Shown one piece after another: positions 5,791 through 6,093 of a DNA stretch of 6,093 bases. Location: NCBI GenBank assembly GCA_020346805.1, contig CP070790.1, positions 239,280 to 245,372 on the forward strand, written 5' to 3'. How positions within the stretch are numbered: the first letter of the stretch is position 1; each line of letters starts with the position of its first letter. The notes beneath the pieces are model-generated. The model was not told the origin of the DNA. It was given only the letters and a program-made list of their open reading frames with translations, and ran no database searches. This DNA comes from Planctomycetota bacterium (GTDB lineage Bacteria > Planctomycetota > Phycisphaerae > UBA1845 > PWPN01). The position numbers and the translations under genes are program-made.

Positions 5791-5854
5791 CAATGCGAGG
5801 TTACGGCTTGCCCGACTTGATTCTTGACTGACCAACCTTCTCGAAGCCGCATTG
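5791..5854. repeat. Nested inverted repeat with a possible pseudoknot
   Basis: CAATGCG (5791-5797) pairs with CGCATTG (5848-5854). Inside, AGGTT (5798-5802) pairs with AACCT (5834-5838). CGGCTT (5804-5809) could pair with AAGCCG (5844-5849), which crosses the inner stem and overlaps the outer one by two bases. The pairings are exact, but no RNA family is recognised. Confidence 0.3.
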
Positions 5855-5941
5855 AATCCATCGTTTAGCGGTGCCGCGTGCGGTATACACCCGTCACACC
5901 GGATGAGTCTGAATCAAAGACGATAAGCCCTTTTTATATAA

Positions 5942-6093
5942 TCAGTAACGGCGATTGTGTTCCATAACCTTGCCTGTTGTCTCAAGTTTTGCCAATTGAA
6001 AAGCCAGGCACATCCAACCCATTCGCCGAACCGGCCGGGATCTTTGATTGAAATTTGTCGGCTTGTCCTTAGCCGGCCTCCCGATTACAATCC
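5942..6093 (-). CDS. Possible partial reading frame running off the right edge (unrecognised)
   Basis: On the - strand a frame is open from the window edge to TGA (5944-5942), giving 49 residues. It includes a short stretch GWMCLAFQLAKLETTGKV and ends HNRRY. I do not recognise a family. The same codon register is also open on the + strand, and about 50 stop-free codons is not rare by chance, so this is only a candidate for the C-terminus of a gene beginning beyond the window. No terminator follows the stop. Confidence 0.2.
   Translation of the reverse strand, partial: IVIGRPAKDKPTNFNQRSRPVRRMGWMCLAFQLAKLETTGKVMEHNRRY

Larger units (their letters stand above)
5699..5941. other. Intergenic region with inverted repeats and no recognised gene
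   Basis: No gene or RNA gene is recognised. The stretch contains two adjacent hairpins (5731-5764) and a larger structure (5791-5854), described separately. The right part (about 5880-5910) contains a short stretch resembling the 3' end of 16S rRNA, but the similarity is too short to be an rRNA fragment. Confidence 0.5.

Noticed and set aside
5885..5912. Similarity to the conserved 3' region of 16S rRNA (CCGTCACACC with TACAC nearby)
   Set aside because: Only about ten bases match exactly, the preceding universally conserved bases are missing, and no neighbouring rRNA sequence is present; most likely chance.

Overview
The window comes from a bacterial chromosome of mid-range base composition. 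The best guess is a member of the Planctomycetes/PVC group. That rests on a DUF1080-family lipoprotein directly behind what looks like the tail of a Gfo/Idh/MocA-type oxidoreductase, a pairing heavily expanded in that group, and on the weak or absent Shine-Dalgarno sequences before some genes. It is an inference from gene content, not a phylogenetic placement.

Left arm (1-866, + strand): the last 14 codons of an oxidoreductase-like gene are followed by a secreted, probably lipid-anchored 3-keto-glycoside hydrolase-family protein (DUF1080). A strong intrinsic terminator (832-865) closes this unit. The two products plausibly act in sugar breakdown through 3-keto intermediates.

Centre (867-4005, + strand): a roughly 400-base gap without a long gene carries a large imperfect inverted repeat, alternative hairpins and a short upstream reading frame whose stop overlaps the next start (ATGA). 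It leads into two cyclic di-GMP genes 41 bases apart. The first encodes a degenerate receiver-GAF-HD-GYP phosphodiesterase. The second encodes a receiver-GGDEF diguanylate cyclase with an intact inhibitory site. Together they form a make-and-break module for the second messenger; no histidine kinase is visible here.

Right arm (4056-5626, - strand): a convergent two-gene operon encodes a macrodomain ADP-ribose hydrolase/deacetylase and, 5 bases downstream, an enolase-superfamily dipeptide epimerase of the L-Ala-D/L-Glu type (muropeptide recycling). A near-consensus sigma-70 promoter (5638-5667) lies so close to the internal ATG of the macrodomain gene that the transcript would be almost leaderless. 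This supports the internal start over an upstream GTG.

Right edge (5627-6093): beyond the promoter the sequence is mostly non-coding, with several inverted repeats and one weak partial reading frame running off the end on the - strand. I found no CRISPR array, tRNA, rRNA or insertion sequence. Nothing amounts to a demonstrably new system. The best leads are the pseudo-receiver phosphodiesterase paired with a cyclase, its complex leader, and the macrodomain-epimerase pairing.
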